This document shows positions 32,081-41,961 of a DNA stretch of 46,716 bases, one piece after another. The stretch is from Syntrophomonadaceae bacterium. GTDB lineage: Bacteria > Bacillota > Dethiobacteria > DTU022 > UBA8154. How positions within the stretch are numbered: the first letter of the stretch is position 1; every line of letters starts with the position of its first letter. The stretch spans positions 1 through 46,716 of the forward strand of contig SLRC01000002.1 in assembly GCA_007131175.1 (NCBI GenBank), read 5' to 3'. The notes beneath the pieces are model-generated. The model ran no database searches. It had not been told where the DNA came from and worked only from the letters and a program-made list of their open reading frames with translations. The translations under genes were made by a program, and so were the position numbers.

Positions 32081-33519
32081 TGCCAGGTGCATATGAAGTC
32101 GTAATTGGTTTGGAAGTACACGTGGAATTACATACGGCCAGCAAAATATTCTGCTCCTGTCCCAACAGGTTCGGCAGTGTGCCCAATACGAACATTTGCC
32201 CCGTTTGCCTCGGGCTGCCCGGCACCCTGCCCGTATTTAACAAAAAAGCACTGGAATTGTCGCTGCGGGCTGCCCTTGCCCTAAATTGCAAAGTCAATTC
32301 TTTTAGTCGTTTTGCCCGTAAGAATTATTTCTACCCCGATCTGCCCAAAGCTTACCAGATTTCCCAGTATGAATATCCCCTAGGGGGGATTGGATCCCTT
32401 GATATTTTCAAAGACGGTGAACTGGTGCGCACGGTTACGATTGAGCGTTTACATCTGGAAGAGGATGCGGGCAAGTTACTCCATGATGAAGAGCATGCAT
32501 CATCTTACGTGGATTATAATCGCTGTGGTGTTCCCCTGATTGAAATAGTTACCGCCCCGGATCTCCGGTCTTCAGAAGAAGCACGCCTTTTCCTGGAAAC
32601 CTTGCGACGAACTTTACTCTATACGGAAATATCAGACTGCAAAATGGAAGAAGGAAGCATGCGCTGCGATGCTAATATCTCCCTCAGGCCCAAGGGATCG
32701 GAAGTTTTAGGACAAAAAGTAGAAATAAAAAACATGAATTCTTTCAAAGCCGTACAACGGGGACTGGAACATGAAGTAATGCGGCAAACAAAAATCCTGG
32801 ATAAAGGTGGACGTATTTCCCAGGAGACACGGCGCTGGCACGAGGATAAAGGTGTGACCAGCGAGATGCGCAGCAAGGAAAAAGAGCAGGACTACCGCTA
32901 CTTCCCCGAGCCCGATCTTCCACCCATAGTTGTGGATGATACAATGCTAAAAAAAATCAGGGCTGCTCTACCTGAATTGCCCGTAACTCGCTATCGGCGA
33001 TTAATGAACAATTATGGCCTTTCGGCTTACCAGGCGGAAATAATCACGTCCGAGCAAAGCCTTGCTGATTTTTTTGAAGAGACATTACAAAACTACACTC
33101 AACCCCAAAAAGTGGCCAACTGGTTACTTGGAGATGTATTAAAAATAATCAATGTGGTGGCAAAAGAGATCAATAAAACCCTTTTTACCCCCGCCCACTT
33201 GGCGGAGCTCCTTGATCTGGTTGACGAAGGTCAGATTAGCGGACCCACAGCCAAAGAGATCCTTGAAGATTGTTTTAAAAATGGCAAAATGCCTGCAGTT
33301 ATTATGGTGGAAAAAGGGTTGGGACAAATCAGCGATACTGAAGAACTGGAGCGGGTCGTGGCTAAGGTCCTGGAAGAAAACAAGGCGGCTGTACAGGATT
33401 ATGAGGGAGGAAACAAAAAAGTTATCGCTTTTTTGATGGGTAACGTAATGAAGATTACTGGCGGTAAGGCCAACCCCCAAATGGTCACTGCCCTGCTAAA
33501 GAAAAAATTGGACAAATAA
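32080..33519 (+). CDS. gatB: Asp-tRNA(Asn)/Glu-tRNA(Gln) amidotransferase subunit B (canonical set)
   Basis: YEVVIGLEVHVELHTASKIFCSC...CPVCLGLPGTLP, KNYFYPDLPKAYQISQ, LHLEEDAGKL, NRCGVPLIEIV. Confidence 0.97.
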   Translation: MPGAYEVVIGLEVHVELHTASKIFCSCPNRFGSVPNTNICPVCLGLPGTLPVFNKKALELSLRAALALNCKVNSFSRFARKNYFYPDLPKAYQISQYEYPLGGIGSLDIFKDGELVRTVTIERLHLEEDAGKLLHDEEHASSYVDYNRCGVPLIEIVTAPDLRSSEEARLFLETLRRTLLYTEISDCKMEEGSMRCDANISLRPKGSEVLGQKVEIKNMNSFKAVQRGLEHEVMRQTKILDKGGRISQETRRWHEDKGVTSEMRSKEKEQDYRYFPEPDLPPIVVDDTMLKKIRAALPELPVTRYRRLMNNYGLSAYQAEIITSEQSLADFFEETLQNYTQPQKVANWLLGDVLKIINVVAKEINKTLFTPAHLAELLDLVDEGQISGPTAKEILEDCFKNGKMPAVIMVEKGLGQISDTEELERVVAKVLEENKAAVQDYEGGNKKVIAFLMGNVMKITGGKANPQMVTALLKKKLDK

Positions 33520-33738
33520 ACTGGCAAGTTGCTTACTGTTGTAAAATGGGCAGCGTCAGCATCTGTTAAGTCAATTCCCGGCCCGCCCCTAATATATTTA
33601 TATCACTGCCGAACGGCCTAAGACACGCAGTGGAAAGATTATGCTACGCCTGGCTGCGCGCTATCTCTGAAGGTCGTACCCTCGGGGATACAAGTACACT
33701 ACTGGATGCAGACGTGATAGACCATATTAAACGGTATT

Positions 33739-34491
33739 ATGAAAGGGAAGGATAGAAGAAAGCTAAAAAAGGGAAATGTGGGGATGATAAGCCTGAAAAA
33801 AAATGGCATTCAAGAACAGACAAAGCCGGACATTAAGGAAATACTGCATCTCCTTGAAGAGAGCTATCCTCAGGTGCAAACGTCGCTTCACTTCCATACC
33901 ACATTCGAACTGCTGCTAGCGGTAATCCTTTCTGCCCAGACCACGGATCTCCAGGTGAATAGGATCACGGCCGAACTGTTCCCACTCATAAAAAATGGCC
34001 CCGGGAGTGTTTTGGAGATGGGTCGGGAACGCCTTGAAACAGTGATTCAGAGTTGTGGTCTTTACCGTCAGAAAAGCCGTCAGATTATGGATACTTGCCA
34101 CATGCTGCTGGAGCAATACAAAGGAGAAGTACCCCGGACCCGTGAAGAGCTCATGCGTCTGCCCGGGGTAGGGCGGAAGACAGCTAATATAATTTTAAGT
34201 ACCGCTTTTAACATACCTGCTTTTGGTGTAGATACACATGTAAAGCGTGTCAGTGGCAGACTGGGACTGACAGAGGGGAAAAATCCCAGGGCCATTGAAG
34301 ATGAACTGTGCAAAATTATTCCCCCTGCTGCATGGGCGGATACACACCATCGCCTCATTGCCCACGGCAGAAGTATTTGCCGGGCCCATAATCCCATATG
34401 CGTAGAATGCCCGCTTACAGCTAACTGCTTTTTTTATAAAAGTAAAAAGGAAGAAAAGAGGAATATTAAAACGCAAACAGAATATTCATAG
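33739..34491 (+). CDS. nth: Endonuclease III
   Basis: LLLAVILSAQTTDLQVNRIT, LPGVGRKTANIILSTAFNIPAFGVDTHVKRVSGRLGL, CRAHNPICVECPLTANC Fe-S loop. Confidence 0.96.
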   Translation: MKGKDRRKLKKGNVGMISLKKNGIQEQTKPDIKEILHLLEESYPQVQTSLHFHTTFELLLAVILSAQTTDLQVNRITAELFPLIKNGPGSVLEMGRERLETVIQSCGLYRQKSRQIMDTCHMLLEQYKGEVPRTREELMRLPGVGRKTANIILSTAFNIPAFGVDTHVKRVSGRLGLTEGKNPRAIEDELCKIIPPAAWADTHHRLIAHGRSICRAHNPICVECPLTANCFFYKSKKEEKRNIKTQTEYS

Positions 34492-34536
34492 GGTCATTAT
34501 TTGCATGGTTCATAGAAATTTATTAGGAGGCATAAC

Positions 34537-36987
34537 ATGGAAGCGTATCGGCTTGAAGTGGATAAACTCTATAAGAAGTGCGATCCTGAAATTTTTGAAT
34601 TTGAAACTACTGAGGAAGTCCCCCCATTGGAAGGCATCCTCGGGCAGGAACGGGCTGTCCGGGCAACGGATTTCGGTTTGCGTATCAAGAGATTTGGTTA
34701 TAACATTTTTTTTACCGGCCATACGGGCACGGGTAAAATCAGCTATGCCCGCGAGGTCGTAGATGCAATGGCAGAAAATGAACCTGTGCCCGACGACTGG
34801 TGCTACCTTTATAACTTCAAAAATCCGGGTGAACCGCTGGCCCTTAACCTGCCAGCAGGGATGGGAAGCGATTTTTCCCGTGATATTGATAAATTGCTGG
34901 AGGAATTAAACGAGGTAATTCCAAAGGCGTTTAATACAGAAGAATACGAGCGGCAGAAGGCCTCTCTCTTTAAAAAATTTCAGGATAAACGCTCAGCACT
35001 CATGGAAGAGCTGAACAAGGTGGCTCAGGAAAATAACTTTATGCTCAAGCGGACCGGAACAGGGTATTTAACTCCCGTTCCCTTAAAAGAAGAAAAGGAG
35101 TTAAGCGAGGAGGAGTACAGCCAGCTCTCCCAGGAAGAACGGGAAGCGCTGGAGAAGAAGTCTACAGAGGTCCAACTCAAGTCCATGGAGATTGTGCGCA
35201 AGGTGCAAAATGAAGAGAAACGCCTCAAAGAAGAGTTCCGTGAACTTGAGCATAAAACGGGCTTAGATGCTCTAGGGCATATTATTGATGAGCTGAAAGA
35301 GAAATATAATAAATACCCCAAGGTGGAACACTACCTTGAATTGCTCAAGGAAGATGTGCTGGAACACCTCTCCGATTTCCGGGAGGATGAAGAGGAAAAA
35401 CAAATGCCTTTCCCCTGGATGAAACGGGAAACTACCGCCACCAAGTATGTGGTTAACCTGGTAATCGATAACAAGGACATGAAAGGCGCACCGGTAGTGA
35501 TAGAATCAAATCCCACTTATTATAATCTTGTGGGGCGTGTAGAATATGAAAATAAACTGGGGATGGTCTCTACTGACTTTACCATGATTAAAGGAGGTGC
35601 CTTCCACCGCGCCAACGGCGGCTATCTAATCCTGCAGGCCAAAGATCTGCTGCTTAACTTTCAGTCATGGGAAGCATTTAAGCGTATTTTGAAAACACAG
35701 GAACTGCGCATTGAAACCATCGCAGAGCAATATTCAATAATCCCCATGGCCACATTAAAGCCCGAACCCATACCCCTTAATATCAAAGTAATCATTATCG
35801 GTAATCCATACCTTTATCAAATTCTTTATCGCTATGACGATGACTTTCGCAAACTTTTTAAGATTAAAGCAGACTTCGATATTGTGATGGGCCGCTCCCT
35901 TGAGAATATGACGAAAATGGCGAATTTTATTTCCACCCACAGCAAGCGGGAAGGAGTGCGGCATTTTGACCGCAGCGGTGTGGCCCGCATGGTGGAATAC
36001 AGCTCACGCCTCGCCGAACATCAGGAAAAACTGTGTACCTGTTTTAACGATATTGTGGAACTCCTTTGTGAAGCAGATGCGTGGGCGGAGATTGAGAATG
36101 AGGAAATTGTAGGTGCTAAACAGGTGGACCGGGCAATAAAGGAAAAGGTTTTCCGCTCAGACAAGTATGAAAAGAAACTGCTGGAGTTAGTGGAAGAAGG
36201 GCAGTTGCTCTTTGATTTCAGTGGAAAAAAGGTGGGACAGGTCAATGGGCTGGCCATCCTGGATATAGGTGACTTTGTTTTCGGCAGGCCATCCCGCATT
36301 ACTGCATCCACTTATTTAGGGCGGCGTGGTATTGTTAATATTGAAAGGGAAAGCAAGATGAGCGGTCGCATTCATGACAAGGGTGTGCTGATCATCAGTG
36401 GTTATCTCGGTCATAAATACGCCCAGGAAATCCCCCTGACAATTTCTGCCAGCCTTTGTTTTGAACAGTCTTATAATGGGGTGGAGGGGGACAGCGCCTC
36501 CAGTGCTGAATTGTATGCCCTTCTTTCCAGCATATCCGAAATCCCCCTGAAGCAGGGTATCGCCGTAACCGGCTCTGTCAACCAAAAAGGAGAGATTCAG
36601 CCTGTGGGGGGGATAACCCGCAAAATTGAAGGTTTTTTTGCTGCTTGCAAAATTGACGGACTCACAGGTGACCAGGGTGTGCTCATCCCCCATCAAAATC
36701 AGGCAAATCTCATGCTTGAGGAAGAAGTCCTGGAGGCGGTGCGGGAAGGAAAGTTCCATATCTATGCAGTGAAGTCCGTTGAAGAAGGGATGGAAATTCT
36801 TACCGGGGTTCCGGCAGGACAGCGGGGGGAAGACGGCAGCTACCCGGAAGGAACAATCAATTACCTGGTGAAAGATAAGCTCAAAGAATATAGCGATTTA
36901 CTGGAAAAACAAGACCGGGAAACGGATAAAGATACGAACAGGGAGCCACCGGAGAAAAATACGGACAAGGAGCCGGAAAAGGAATAA
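34537..36987 (+). CDS. Lon-family AAA+ protease (AAA_32/LonB-like)
   Basis: LGQERAVRATDFGLRIKRFGYNIFFTGHTGTGKISYARE; protease dyad GVEGDSASSAELYALLSSISEIPLKQGIAVTGSVNQKGEIQPVGGITRKIEGFF. Confidence 0.92.
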   Translation: MEAYRLEVDKLYKKCDPEIFEFETTEEVPPLEGILGQERAVRATDFGLRIKRFGYNIFFTGHTGTGKISYAREVVDAMAENEPVPDDWCYLYNFKNPGEPLALNLPAGMGSDFSRDIDKLLEELNEVIPKAFNTEEYERQKASLFKKFQDKRSALMEELNKVAQENNFMLKRTGTGYLTPVPLKEEKELSEEEYSQLSQEEREALEKKSTEVQLKSMEIVRKVQNEEKRLKEEFRELEHKTGLDALGHIIDELKEKYNKYPKVEHYLELLKEDVLEHLSDFREDEEEKQMPFPWMKRETTATKYVVNLVIDNKDMKGAPVVIESNPTYYNLVGRVEYENKLGMVSTDFTMIKGGAFHRANGGYLILQAKDLLLNFQSWEAFKRILKTQELRIETIAEQYSIIPMATLKPEPIPLNIKVIIIGNPYLYQILYRYDDDFRKLFKIKADFDIVMGRSLENMTKMANFISTHSKREGVRHFDRSGVARMVEYSSRLAEHQEKLCTCFNDIVELLCEADAWAEIENEEIVGAKQVDRAIKEKVFRSDKYEKKLLELVEEGQLLFDFSGKKVGQVNGLAILDIGDFVFGRPSRITASTYLGRRGIVNIERESKMSGRIHDKGVLIISGYLGHKYAQEIPLTISASLCFEQSYNGVEGDSASSAELYALLSSISEIPLKQGIAVTGSVNQKGEIQPVGGITRKIEGFFAACKIDGLTGDQGVLIPHQNQANLMLEEEVLEAVREGKFHIYAVKSVEEGMEILTGVPAGQRGEDGSYPEGTINYLVKDKLKEYSDLLEKQDRETDKDTNREPPEKNTDKEPEKE

Positions 36988-37743
36988 ATGGAAGCGTACA
37001 GCGGACTGGCCCGGGTCTATGATTACCTTTTGTCAGGCGTGGATTACGATGAATGGGCCGATTACCTGGAAGAATTGTTTATACACTTTAATGTATACCC
37101 ACGGCAGTGTATTATGGACCTTGCCTGTGGAACAGGTAACTCCACCTTGCCTTGGTCCCGGCGTGGCTATAGGGTATGTGGAGTGGATATTTCAGAAGAG
37201 ATGCTTGCAGTGGCCCGGGATAAAACCCGGGCCAGCAACCTGCAGGCCCGCTTTTTTAAGCAGGATCTGCGCTGCATAAATCTTCCGGGACAAGCTGATG
37301 TGGCTGTTCTCTACCAGGACGGACTCAATTACCTCTTAAGCGCAAACGAATTGCGCCAGGCTTTCACCAGCATCCGTACGTGCCTTCGCCCGGGAGGGTT
37401 TTTTATTTTTAACCTCAACATGGTGGAATTTCTTCCAACGGGGCCAACCCCCCAGGTATCCTACCTCGATGAACAGCAAATGACCCTAATCTGGGAGAGC
37501 AGCTATACAAATGAGGAAAGGGTCTGGCAGATCAATTTAATAGCATTTTTGCAAGAAACCGGAAATAAATACATCAAAGTCGAGGAAGTGCACCGGGAAC
37601 GCTCCCATTCCCGGGAGGAACTGGAGCCCTTGTTTAAGCAAACTGGTTGGCACATGCGGGCCTGCCTCAAAGCTTTTGCCATGGAAGAACCTGCACCAGG
37701 TGAAAGGAACATATTTTATGTCATTCAACGGGATGACATTTAG
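36988..37743 (+). CDS. Class I SAM-dependent methyltransferase
   Basis: IMDLACGTGNSTLPWSRRGYRVCGVDISEEMLAVARDK. Confidence 0.88.
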   Translation: MEAYSGLARVYDYLLSGVDYDEWADYLEELFIHFNVYPRQCIMDLACGTGNSTLPWSRRGYRVCGVDISEEMLAVARDKTRASNLQARFFKQDLRCINLPGQADVAVLYQDGLNYLLSANELRQAFTSIRTCLRPGGFFIFNLNMVEFLPTGPTPQVSYLDEQQMTLIWESSYTNEERVWQINLIAFLQETGNKYIKVEEVHRERSHSREELEPLFKQTGWHMRACLKAFAMEEPAPGERNIFYVIQRDDI

Positions 37744-37757
37744 CAGGAGGGTACTAT

Positions 37758-38222
37758 ATGAATATTGTCCTCATTGAACCGGAAATTCCCCAAAACACAG
37801 GCAATATTGCGCGAACCTGCGTGATGACAGGCTCCACGCTCTACCTGGTGGGCAAACTTGGCTTCTCCCTGGAAGATCCTTATGTGCGGCGGGCCGGGTT
37901 GGATTACTGGCCATATCTTCAATATCACTGCTGTGAAGACTTTAACGCACTGTATACCACATTTAGCAGCCATAAATTTTACTTTTTTAGTACCAGGGCA
38001 AAAGGCCGTTGGTATACAGATGTTGCTTACACTTATGATGACTTTCTTGTATTTGGCAAAGAGACCTCCGGTTTGCCTGAAGCATTGTTACAAAACAAAC
38101 AGCCCTTTGCGCTGCGCATTCCCATGATTGAGGAAGTTCCCCGTTCTTTAAATCTATCCAATTCCGTTGCCATAGTTGTGTATGAGGCACTGCGTCAGCA
38201 AGGTTTTCCTGAAATGCATTGA
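37758..38222 (+). CDS. trmL: tRNA (cytidine(34)-2'-O)-methyltransferase, SPOUT family
   Basis: MNIVLIEPEIPQNTGNIARTC, VRRAGLDYW, FGKETSGLPE, RSLNLSNSVAIVVYEALRQ. Confidence 0.93.
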   Translation: MNIVLIEPEIPQNTGNIARTCVMTGSTLYLVGKLGFSLEDPYVRRAGLDYWPYLQYHCCEDFNALYTTFSSHKFYFFSTRAKGRWYTDVAYTYDDFLVFGKETSGLPEALLQNKQPFALRIPMIEEVPRSLNLSNSVAIVVYEALRQQGFPEMH

Positions 38223-38284
38223 AAGGGGCAAATGCAAATTTAGCCGCAAAAACTGAGCCACATTATATAAAAAGCGGGCAAAAT

Positions 38285-38315
38285 AATACAAGGTGGCAGT
38301 AAGCCCCCTTGTATT
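38285..38315. terminator. Putative terminator hairpin between convergent genes
   Basis: AATACAAGG...CCTTGTATT 9-bp stem, 13-nt loop. Confidence 0.5.
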
Positions 38316-38384
38316 AAAAACTTTAAATTATAACTCCTTTGTTCATATGCACCATCACCAGCATCCAACCGTCTTCTTTTTAAG

Positions 38385-38567
38385 TTAAGATTGCTGGACA
38401 TCAACATTCCTGCGGGCGAAAAGATAATATGCATTGTAGAGAGCAACGATAATGCCGAGGATAATGTTGTTTGCAGCCAGGCTGGTCGGAGCCATGATTG
38501 GCGTAAAGTTTACAATTGCCAACCAGATTCCCACGATCAGGTGGATGATGTGAAATGTAGTCATCAT
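38385..38567 (-). CDS. Small membrane protein, SPW-repeat-like
   Basis: MMTTFHIIHLIVGIWLAIVNFTPIMAPTSLAANNIILGIIVALYNAYYLFARRN; RBS gaaaggagggaa on minus strand. Confidence 0.6.
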   Translation of the reverse strand: MMTTFHIIHLIVGIWLAIVNFTPIMAPTSLAANNIILGIIVALYNAYYLFARRNVDVQQS

Positions 38568-38720
38568 ATTATTTCCCTCCTTTCGAAAAATAGCATAACC
38601 AGCTTTTTGGGAAATTATGCAGGCAACTAATAATATTAGCAGCAAAAGCACTTTTATAAGCTGTATACTATCCCTTAGGGAGGAGCTTTTTTTCCACTTC
38701 TAAATAGGCAGGTGAAATAG

Positions 38721-39512
38721 TTGACGGCAGAAAATAAAGGTGACTTTATCAAGTTTATCGGGACAGCAGGTGCCCGATTTGTGGTTTCAAGGCAACTGAG
38801 AGCTTCGGGGGGGCTTTGGTTCGAACTGGGAGGGGAGAAGATACTTGTTGATCCTGGCCCCGGGTCGCTGGTAAGATGCCTCAACTCCCGCCCTAAAATG
38901 GATCCGGCTGTCCTGGATGGCATAATACTTACACACCGGCATCTTGACCATTCAAATGATGTTAATGTCATGATCGAGGCCATGAGTGACGGTGGTAACA
39001 AAAGGGAAGGTTTTCTATACGGTCCCAGTGATGTTTTTGCAGAGCCTGAACCTGTAGTTCAGGTGTATGTCCGCTCCTTTTTGGAAAAAATGGATATCTT
39101 AAAGGAGGGTAAAGAGATTAAGCGGCCATTCTTTACTCTGAAAACACCTGTGTTGCACCATCACCCCGTGGAAACATACGGCCTGCAATTTTATTTGCCT
39201 TACGGGAATATATCCCTCATTGCGGATACGGCTTACTTTCCTGAATTAATTGAACACTACCGGGAAGCGGATATCCTCATTATTAACGTTGTCATATACA
39301 AGGATGATATGCCCAAAAGAATTTACCATTTGAATTTGAAACAGGCTAAAGAACTAATTCGGGGCATCAAACCAGAACTGGCTATCCTTACCCATTTTGG
39401 GTTGTCAATGCTGAAAGAAAAGCCATATTTACTTGCCCGGAGGCTGCAGGAAGAATTGAAAATAAGGGTCATCGCAGCAAATGATGGTCTTAAGATACCT
39501 TTAAATGCATAA
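38721..39512 (+). CDS. MBL-fold metallo-hydrolase
   Basis: ILVDPGPGSLVRC, ILTHRHLDHSNDVNVMIEAM, LIADTAYFPELIEHYREADILIINV, ILTHFGLSML. Confidence 0.9.
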   Translation: MTAENKGDFIKFIGTAGARFVVSRQLRASGGLWFELGGEKILVDPGPGSLVRCLNSRPKMDPAVLDGIILTHRHLDHSNDVNVMIEAMSDGGNKREGFLYGPSDVFAEPEPVVQVYVRSFLEKMDILKEGKEIKRPFFTLKTPVLHHHPVETYGLQFYLPYGNISLIADTAYFPELIEHYREADILIINVVIYKDDMPKRIYHLNLKQAKELIRGIKPELAILTHFGLSMLKEKPYLLARRLQEELKIRVIAANDGLKIPLNA

Positions 39513-39554
39513 GCAGTAAATGTCTAAGATAAGTATTGACTGGAGGGTCTAAAA

Positions 39555-39848
39555 ATGTTTGTCGCTATTTGCCAACTTGGGTTAATTCTCCCTGAAGGGA
39601 GTTCTTTGAAAGATAAACGAAGTGTGATCAAGAGCCTCCGGGAAAGGCTGCGGCACCGTTTTAATATATCTGTTGCGGAGGTGGGGCGCCTCGATGCCTT
39701 ACGGCGCGGGGAAATAGGCTTTGCTGCCGTCAGCAATGAAACAGCCTATCTCGAAAGCTTAATGGATAAGATCATAAACTATATAGAAAAGGATGGACGG
39801 GTAGAGATTGAAACAATTGAACGGGAAATTATTAAAAACGGATGTTAA
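39555..39848 (+). CDS. DUF503 family protein
   Basis: MFVAICQLGLILPEGSSLKDKRSVIKSLRERLRHRFNISVAEVGRLD; RBS actggagg. Confidence 0.88.
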   Translation: MFVAICQLGLILPEGSSLKDKRSVIKSLRERLRHRFNISVAEVGRLDALRRGEIGFAAVSNETAYLESLMDKIINYIEKDGRVEIETIEREIIKNGC

Positions 39849-40113
39849 AATGGGTGAACTCTTCTGTATCCGTGCAGTTTTCCACTTCCACACAATCAAC
39901 CCGTCCGCGCGGGGCAGCCTTTAAGGAACCTACAAATAACTCAAGCCTTGACTTTTCCCCCCGGACCACGCACTTAACTCTCCCATTCGAAGTGTTTTGA
40001 ACATAACCCTGCAAACCCATTTTATTAGCCAGATCACGCACATAGTAACGCATGCCCACACCCTGAACCACACCCTCTAAATAGATGCATAATTGTTCAT
40101 CCGTTTTCGCCAT
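39832..40113 (-). CDS. acyP: Acylphosphatase
   Basis: MAKTDEQLCIYLEGVVQGVGMRYYVRDLANKMGLQGYVQNTSNGRVKCVVRG; catalytic Arg and Asn contexts present. Confidence 0.92.
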   Translation of the reverse strand: MAKTDEQLCIYLEGVVQGVGMRYYVRDLANKMGLQGYVQNTSNGRVKCVVRGEKSRLELFVGSLKAAPRGRVDCVEVENCTDTEEFTHFNIRF

Positions 40114-40186
40114 AACTACCCTCCGAATGTCCTGTTTTGACCAAATTCTAAATGATCCCATTTATGCTGTCAAGCCCGTTAGTTTA

Positions 40187-40215
40187 TTGACAGCGTAATC
40201 GGAACATAATATAAT
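40187..40215 (+). promoter_or_regulatory. Sigma-A-type promoter
   Basis: TTGACA (40187-40192), 17-nt spacer, TATAAT (40210-40215), upstream of the triple-HTH gene. Confidence 0.85.
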
Positions 40216-40246
40216 AAACCGACCATTTAGCCAGGGAGAAAAGATT

Positions 40247-41011
40247 ATGTTTAACGGAAAAGTGGTGCGTAAAGTGCGGGAAGAGAAAGGCTATTCGCTG
40301 GCCGAACTGGCAGAGAGGGCGGGTATTTCTGTCTCCTACTTGAGCGAAATTGAGCGGGGCAGTAAAAAGCCTTCTCTCAAAACTATGAACAAACTTTCCT
40401 CTTCCCTCAATATGGCGGGGCGGGAATTTTTACAAGACTCCGCTGACGAAAGTTTCGCTTTGGGGGCGCGTATCCGCCTTTTAAGGGAAGAACGGGGTAT
40501 GAGCCTTCAGGATTTGGCTACTGCCACCGGTTTTTCTTACTCCTATATCTGTGAAATTGAGCGGGGATTGGTGGAACCTTCATTAAGAGCACTGCGTAAA
40601 GCGTCTGAGGCCCTTAATGTCCCCATCAATCGCATCAAGACGCCCGACAGTTCGCTGGGCGGCAAAATTGCCCGGGTAAGGGAAGAGTTAGGTTTAAAAC
40701 AGGCCCAGTTGGCCAAAAAGGCCGGCGTGTCCCCGGGGATGATCGGCCAGCTGGAACAGGGAAAGGTACAACCCTCCCTGCAGACAGTGGAAAAGATTGC
40801 CTCTGCCTTCGGCATTTCTACCTGTTATTTTATTGCCGGGGAGGATGGGATGGAGGATTTTCTCCACCTCCTGACCCCTGAACTGCGCAATTTACTCCTG
40901 GAGCCCAAGGTGCAGGGAGTTCTGCGTGCACTTTGTCATTGCAATGAGAAAGAATTTCGCTTTATCCTGGAATTTATCAGGATGTTTAAAGAAGCACGCC
41001 TCAGTGAATAA
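40247..41011 (+). CDS. Transcriptional regulator with three tandem XRE-type HTH domains
   Basis: Three repeats: VVRKVREEKGYSLAELAERAGISVSYLSEIERGSKKPSL; RIRLLREERGMSLQDLATATGFSYSYICEIERGLVEPSL; KIARVREELGLKQAQLAKKAGVSPGMIGQLEQGKVQPSL. Confidence 0.93.
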   Translation: MFNGKVVRKVREEKGYSLAELAERAGISVSYLSEIERGSKKPSLKTMNKLSSSLNMAGREFLQDSADESFALGARIRLLREERGMSLQDLATATGFSYSYICEIERGLVEPSLRALRKASEALNVPINRIKTPDSSLGGKIARVREELGLKQAQLAKKAGVSPGMIGQLEQGKVQPSLQTVEKIASAFGISTCYFIAGEDGMEDFLHLLTPELRNLLLEPKVQGVLRALCHCNEKEFRFILEFIRMFKEARLSE

Positions 41012-41085
41012 CTGCTCAATTCTGAGCCCTGAATGCTATTAATATTTCTACACCCGGGGAAGATATTATATGGGGTGTTTTTTTT

Positions 41086-41790
41086 ATGGTTTTTAATATT
41101 ATTTACCGCACTTTTATTATATATTTGGCCGTCCTTTTGGTCATGCGCCTTATGGGTAAACGGGAAGTGGGGCAGCTATCAACGTTTGACCTGGTGGTGG
41201 CGATTATGATTGCTGAAGTTGCCGTTTTTTCCCTGGAAGACCTGAGTGTCCCCTTATATATAGGCCTTATTCCTGTTTTTATTCTTGTTGGAATGGAGAT
41301 ACTTATTTCGTACCTTTGCTTACACAGCCGGTTCATCAGGGGTATTATCGAAGGGAGTCCCAGCGTGCTCATTGCAGGTGGGAAAATAATGGAACGGGAA
41401 ATGCGTCGCCAGCGTTACAACATGAATGACCTGCTGGGACAGCTCCGTGAGCAAAATGTCTTTAATATTGCCGATGTAGAATATGCTATCCTGGAAACAA
41501 CGGGAGCACTCAGTGTTATTACCAAAACATCAAAACGTGCGGTTAACCCGGGGGATCTGGGACTGACTCCCCCGGCGGAAACGATTCCCACCCCCATTAT
41601 AATTGATGGGGAACTGATTGAAAAAAACTTACAACTCCAGGGGCTTACCGCTGACTGGTTACAAGAAAAATTACAGCAGTTCAACCTGCAGCCCGGCGAT
41701 ATTTTATATGCCAGTCTGGACAGCAGCGGGAAACTATACATAAGTGAAAAGGAAAAAAAGACACCGGGGAAAACAAGCCCTCAACTGTGA
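41086..41790 (+). CDS. DUF421/YetF-family membrane protein
   Basis: RTFIIYLAVLLVMRLMGKREVGQLSTFDLVVAIMIAEVA...VLIAGGKIMEREMRRQRYNMNDLLGQLREQNVFNIADVEYAILETTGALSVI. Confidence 0.93.
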   Translation: MVFNIIYRTFIIYLAVLLVMRLMGKREVGQLSTFDLVVAIMIAEVAVFSLEDLSVPLYIGLIPVFILVGMEILISYLCLHSRFIRGIIEGSPSVLIAGGKIMEREMRRQRYNMNDLLGQLREQNVFNIADVEYAILETTGALSVITKTSKRAVNPGDLGLTPPAETIPTPIIIDGELIEKNLQLQGLTADWLQEKLQQFNLQPGDILYASLDSSGKLYISEKEKKTPGKTSPQL

Positions 41791-41961
41791 TAGTAATAAT
41801 CATAAGTTCGTTTTCTATCTGTTATGGCACCTGTTCCGAAGAATGGGATACTTTACATTCAATGTCAGAAAAACTATAATGAGCGAAGATAATCTATTTT
41901 GAAGGGCATCTGGCACACAATATGAATATTTAATATGAATATTTAATGGAGGTGGGGCAGT

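Noticed and set aside
40247-41011. Restriction-modification or toxin-antitoxin regulator role for the triple-HTH protein
   Set aside because: No methylase, nuclease or toxin gene lies next to it.
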